From the NCBI GenBank assembly GCA_023819505.1, contig JAMWCN010000003.1, positions 1 through 32,459 on the forward strand: DNA of 32,459 bases. The letters run 5' to 3'. Below the pieces are notes generated by a model. It did no database searches and was not told the origin of the DNA. It worked only from the letters and a program-made list of their open reading frames with translations. Within the stretch, counting starts at the first letter, position 1. Each line of letters opens with the position of its first letter. This DNA is from Candidatus Omnitrophota bacterium. Lineage in GTDB: Bacteria > Omnitrophota > Gorgyraeia > Gygaellales > JAMWCP01. The position numbers and the translations under genes were made by a program. This document shows positions 29,378 to 32,459 of this stretch, one piece after another.

Positions 29378-31195
29378 CTATATCCTGTAATATTCTTTAT
29401 TTATCTTCTTTATATCTTTATTGGTATTGAGGTTAAGAATTCCTTCTAAAGATAGAGGCATAACATAAGACCAGTTTAAATCTGAAAGGGTACCTGGAAA
29501 GTTTATACGTCTTAACCAGCAATCATCGGAAAAGATATCTGATATAGAAAGCCAGTCAAATAAAAGATTTATACAGAATATTGAGGCGGTCTTAGCAATA
29601 TACTCTAAGACATTTCTGCAGAATAACTTATCAGGTTTTTCTCTCATCTCACCTTCCAATCCTATTGCTTTCCAGAATTTTTCTTTCTCTAAATAAGAAC
29701 ATCTATACAATTCAATTATATGAGGGACTTCTTTTTCGTTTAATTTTAAAATTGATAAAATTTTTTCTATATTATTGATTTCTTTCTTCCAACGCAGTCT
29801 TTTATGGAAAGATAAATTTAAATCAAAAAGAGCTTCCTTAACTGTATCGAAATCTATATTTTTTTCTTTTAAATATCTCTTAAATAATTCCTCATCCACA
29901 GTTCCTGCTTCAAAGCTCCACCAAGCTTCTAAATTTGAAGAATCATGTGTTGAGATAGTTGAGATTGCTAAAGTCCGATAGCTTTGTGGCTCTTTAAAGT
30001 TACAACTCTTCTGCCAGTCCTTATTCCAACGCAGTACCTCTATACCCGGGATACCCAGTTCTTTTAAAACCTTATAGGAACACTTAGGAACAGTTCCTAA
30101 ATCCTCCGCACAGGCAAGCATAGAGGTATTTTTAACTATTATGGAAAGTATATTTTTGCCATGTTCCTCCCAAATTTTTTCATCTTTGGGATCAAAATAT
30201 CCGTTTAAACCAGCATTTTCTAAAGGTTCTGTAATTGGAATTGACCAGATCCTAAAAATGCCTACCACATGGTCGATTCTAAAGATATCGTAAAAATTTT
30301 CTGCATATTTCAATTTTTCAATTATATAATCGTAGTTATTTTTAGCCATATTATCCCAGTTATAAGGAGGCATGCCCCAACGTTGACCTTTAGCATAATA
30401 CATATCAGGAGGGGCTCCTGAAGAAAATTCCAATTTAAAATAGTCTCTTTTTGCCCAGATATCAGCAGAATCTCTACTTACCAATAGCGGTAGATCTCCC
30501 ATCAAAAATATCCCTTTATCTTTAGCATAGGCTTTTATACTCTTAAGTTGCTCGTAGGCTTGCCATTGAAGCCAGGCATAGAAATTTAACCTATCTTTAT
30601 TTTCTCTCTTGAAACTCTCTAAATCTTGCCTATCCCTTAAAAAAACAGGCCATTCTTCCCAAGATTTTTGAAGGTATTTTTCTTTTATAACTTTGAAAAG
30701 GCAGTAGTCTTCTAACCAGAATATATATTTCTTTTGGTATATATAAAATTCTTCAGCTAAATTATCCTTTATTTTTTCAAATATCTTCCATAAAATTTCT
30801 ATCTTCTCCTTTTTTATTCTATAATCTACCCTTTTTGAAATAGGAAATTTATTATTCAGCTGCTTTATAGCAAACAAAAACTCTGAAATATCTGTTCCTT
30901 TAAGTTCCTCTAAATTAATGTACATTGGTTCCAAAGCAAAACCGCTTTCACAATCATAGGGTCTGAAATGAAATCCTGTATCATTGAGAGGAAGTAGCTG
31001 TATTATACTCATACCCACTTCTTTTACCCAATCACAGACTAATCTTAAATCTAAAAAATCTGCAATCCCTATACTTCTTTTCGAATAGATAGAAAAAAGA
31101 GGTACAACTACACCTGATCTTCTTATCAAACCAAGATTCTGCCATTTATCTTTAGAGGAGGTATTAAGAAATTCTAAATAGAGAGAATCCGTCAT
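29378..31195 (-). CDS. malQ: 4-alpha-glucanotransferase (GH77)
   Basis: SGVVVPLFSIYSKRSIGIADFLDL, GDLPLLVSRDSADIWAKRDYF, FDIFRIDHVVGIFRIWSIP-type motif, CAEDLGTVPK, STISTHDSSNLEAWW. Confidence 0.95.
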   Translation of the reverse strand: MTDSLYLEFLNTSSKDKWQNLGLIRRSGVVVPLFSIYSKRSIGIADFLDLRLVCDWVKEVGMSIIQLLPLNDTGFHFRPYDCESGFALEPMYINLEELKGTDISEFLFAIKQLNNKFPISKRVDYRIKKEKIEILWKIFEKIKDNLAEEFYIYQKKYIFWLEDYCLFKVIKEKYLQKSWEEWPVFLRDRQDLESFKRENKDRLNFYAWLQWQAYEQLKSIKAYAKDKGIFLMGDLPLLVSRDSADIWAKRDYFKLEFSSGAPPDMYYAKGQRWGMPPYNWDNMAKNNYDYIIEKLKYAENFYDIFRIDHVVGIFRIWSIPITEPLENAGLNGYFDPKDEKIWEEHGKNILSIIVKNTSMLACAEDLGTVPKCSYKVLKELGIPGIEVLRWNKDWQKSCNFKEPQSYRTLAISTISTHDSSNLEAWWSFEAGTVDEELFKRYLKEKNIDFDTVKEALFDLNLSFHKRLRWKKEINNIEKILSILKLNEKEVPHIIELYRCSYLEKEKFWKAIGLEGEMREKPDKLFCRNVLEYIAKTASIFCINLLFDWLSISDIFSDDCWLRRINFPGTLSDLNWSYVMPLSLEGILNLNTNKDIKKINKEYYRI

Positions 31196-31206
31196 CTCTT
31201 TAGAAT

Positions 31207-31947
31207 CTATAAGAGATAATCTTTTTTGATCCTTTTTACGCTCATAAATATATTTTTCTTTATTTTAGGATCTACTTTTGCAAGCTCTCTAATTATATTT
31301 TCAATCAATGTGCGTTTAGAATCTAAGGAATTGGGACATATACATTTTGGAGAAGGAAAATTACACCGCTTAGAAAAAGCTTCCAGAAGTCTTTCTTCAA
31401 TATAACATAATGGTCTAATAATAGTAAGTTTTCCCTCAAATAATTCCTGTTTAGGAGACATACTGGAGATCTCTCCATGGAAGAATAGATTTAAAAGGAT
31501 AGTTTGAATTATATCATCGAAATGGTGTCCTAAGGCAACTTTATTACAACCGAATTTTTCTGCAGTTTTAAATATTGCTTTTCTCCTATTCCAAGAACAC
31601 CAGAAACAAGAAAGGTCCTCTATTTTTGTTTCTCTTAAGATATCTATCCTTTCAATGTGATAATTGTAATTGTTCTTTTTAAAATATTCTTCTAATATCT
31701 TTGGCTGGATACAGCTATATCCCATATCGATATGTAAAGCTAAAAGCTCATATTTTATGGGAACGAATCTTTTTCTTTCATCTAATAATTTAAGTAAGGA
31801 TAGACTATCCTTTCCTCCTGAAACAGCTACACAGATTCTATCGTTATTCTCAATCATATTATAATCATAGATGGCTTTTCCTACTTTTTTTATAAGATTT
31901 AAAAATAATCCTTTAGGCTTTTTTCTTTTTTCCTTTATCTCCAACAT
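31207..31947 (-). CDS. ttcA: TtcA/TtuA-type PP-loop tRNA thiolase family protein; start revised to ATG at 31947
   Basis: VAVSGGKDSLSLLKLL PP-loop, CFWCSWNRRKAIF (CxxC), GHHFDDIIQTILLNLFFHGEISSM, further cysteines in KCICPNS. ORF-track start at 31968 is a TTG; ATG at 31947 gives MLEIKEKRKK. Confidence 0.85.
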   Translation of the reverse strand: MLEIKEKRKKPKGLFLNLIKKVGKAIYDYNMIENNDRICVAVSGGKDSLSLLKLLDERKRFVPIKYELLALHIDMGYSCIQPKILEEYFKKNNYNYHIERIDILRETKIEDLSCFWCSWNRRKAIFKTAEKFGCNKVALGHHFDDIIQTILLNLFFHGEISSMSPKQELFEGKLTIIRPLCYIEERLLEAFSKRCNFPSPKCICPNSLDSKRTLIENIIRELAKVDPKIKKNIFMSVKRIKKDYLL

Positions 31948-32098
31948 CTTATTATATTTGAAGTACAATAGATTACTTTTATCTTTAATAAAATTATAAT
32001 ATAATTTTCTTTTTTGTATAGAGAATTATAATTAATAATCCAGAATTGGAAAAATGATTGAAAGATGTTGTTTATTTTGTGTTACTTTGCTTAGGCGA

Positions 32099-32143
32099 GA
32101 ATAAAAAGAAAAGGGAATTTCCGTTTCTTTATCCGAAAGTCCC
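32099..32143 (-). terminator. Putative Rho-independent terminator for a minus-strand transcript entering from the right
   Basis: Minus strand GGGACTTTCGG-ATAAAGAAA-CGGAAATTCCC-TTTTCTTTTTATT: imperfect stem (GGGA/TCCC, TTTC/GAAA, G/C with two mismatches) followed by a T-rich tract. Confidence 0.45.
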
Positions 32144-32244
32144 CAGTTCGTATTGTCAAAATTGGCTCCAGATTTAATTCTTCAATGAACTATTTGCCTA
32201 TAATTTTACCTAACACAATTCACAAGTGCAAGAAAAAGAATCTT

Positions 32245-32453
32245 TAATTCGGCTATGCCCTGCCTTCGGCAGGGCGTGTCCTCGCCCTCGCAAGAGATTT
32301 TATTTTAATATATTGCTCGGGCTCGTCCACCTCTGCCTTCGGCAGAGTAACCGAATTATGTAGCGCTCGCCAAAAATCTTTAATGCGGGCTCGCTTTATG
32401 CCCTCCCTTTCGCCGCCCTTCGCTTCGCTCAGGGACGCCCTCCCAGAGAGGGC
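32245..32453. repeat. GC-rich hairpin/repeat island
   Basis: GCCCTGCC-TTC-GGCAGGGC (32257-32275), CTCTGCC-TTC-GGCAGAG (32331-32347), GCCCTC-CCAGA-GAGGGC (32437-32453); inverted TAATTCGG (32245-32252)/CCGAATTA (32351-32358); direct CGGGCTCG at 32318-32325 and 32386-32393; direct AATCTTTAAT at 32239-32248 and 32375-32384. Confidence 0.7.
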
Positions 32454-32459
32454 TAAGGC
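32253..32459 (-). other. Edge-open reading frame (possible C-terminal end of a truncated CDS, or GC-driven chance ORF)
   Basis: Reverse strand from 32459 is stop-free for 68 codons: ALALSGRASLSEAKGGEREGIKRARIKDFWRALHNSVTLPKAEVDEPEQYIKIKSLARARTRPAEGRA*; no homology recognised. Confidence 0.3.

Noticed and set aside
31948-31968. TTG start for the TtcA-like ORF (MYFKYNK...)
   Set aside because: ATG at 31947 (MLEIKEKRKK) is more plausible; the extension is AT-rich and shows no conserved features.

Overview
AT-rich bacterial window in which essentially every credible gene lies on the minus strand, packed into long operon-like runs with short gaps or overlaps. In transcription order (right to left): a TtcA-like PP-loop protein, malQ, an M28 peptidase, a UMF1-type MFS transporter, a DUF72 protein, tRNA-Pro(CGG), acylphosphatase, metallophosphoesterase, ligA, a small predicted lipoprotein, an MBL-fold hydrolase, a XerC/D recombinase, a CCA/poly(A) nucleotidyltransferase, ylxP(DUF503)-rbfA-nrnA-truB-ribF, and then a near-complete dcw cluster (mraZ-rsmH-ftsL-ftsI-murE-murF-mraY-murD-ftsW-murG-murC-murB-ddl-ftsQ-ftsA). 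Next comes lysS, truncated by the window edge, where ftsZ would usually be. Most of the window is housekeeping; I found no CRISPR array, defence island, prophage or clear novel multi-gene system. The points most worth a second look are regulatory or architectural: (i) three CCACT/AGTGG boxes with exact 10-nt period in the mraZ leader (putative MraZ operator); (ii) a perfect TTGACA-N17-TATAAT promoter that would make the lysS mRNA nearly leaderless; (iii) a tRNA-Pro abutting an upstream stop codon with 0 nt gap and lying 10 nt from an SD-less acyP start; (iv) the absence of ftsZ after ftsA; (v) a GC-rich, hairpin- and repeat-containing island at the right edge carrying an edge-open reading frame. 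Lineage is uncertain. MurE carries the DNPR motif expected for meso-DAP peptidoglycan; an Omnitrophota-like candidate lineage is only a guess.
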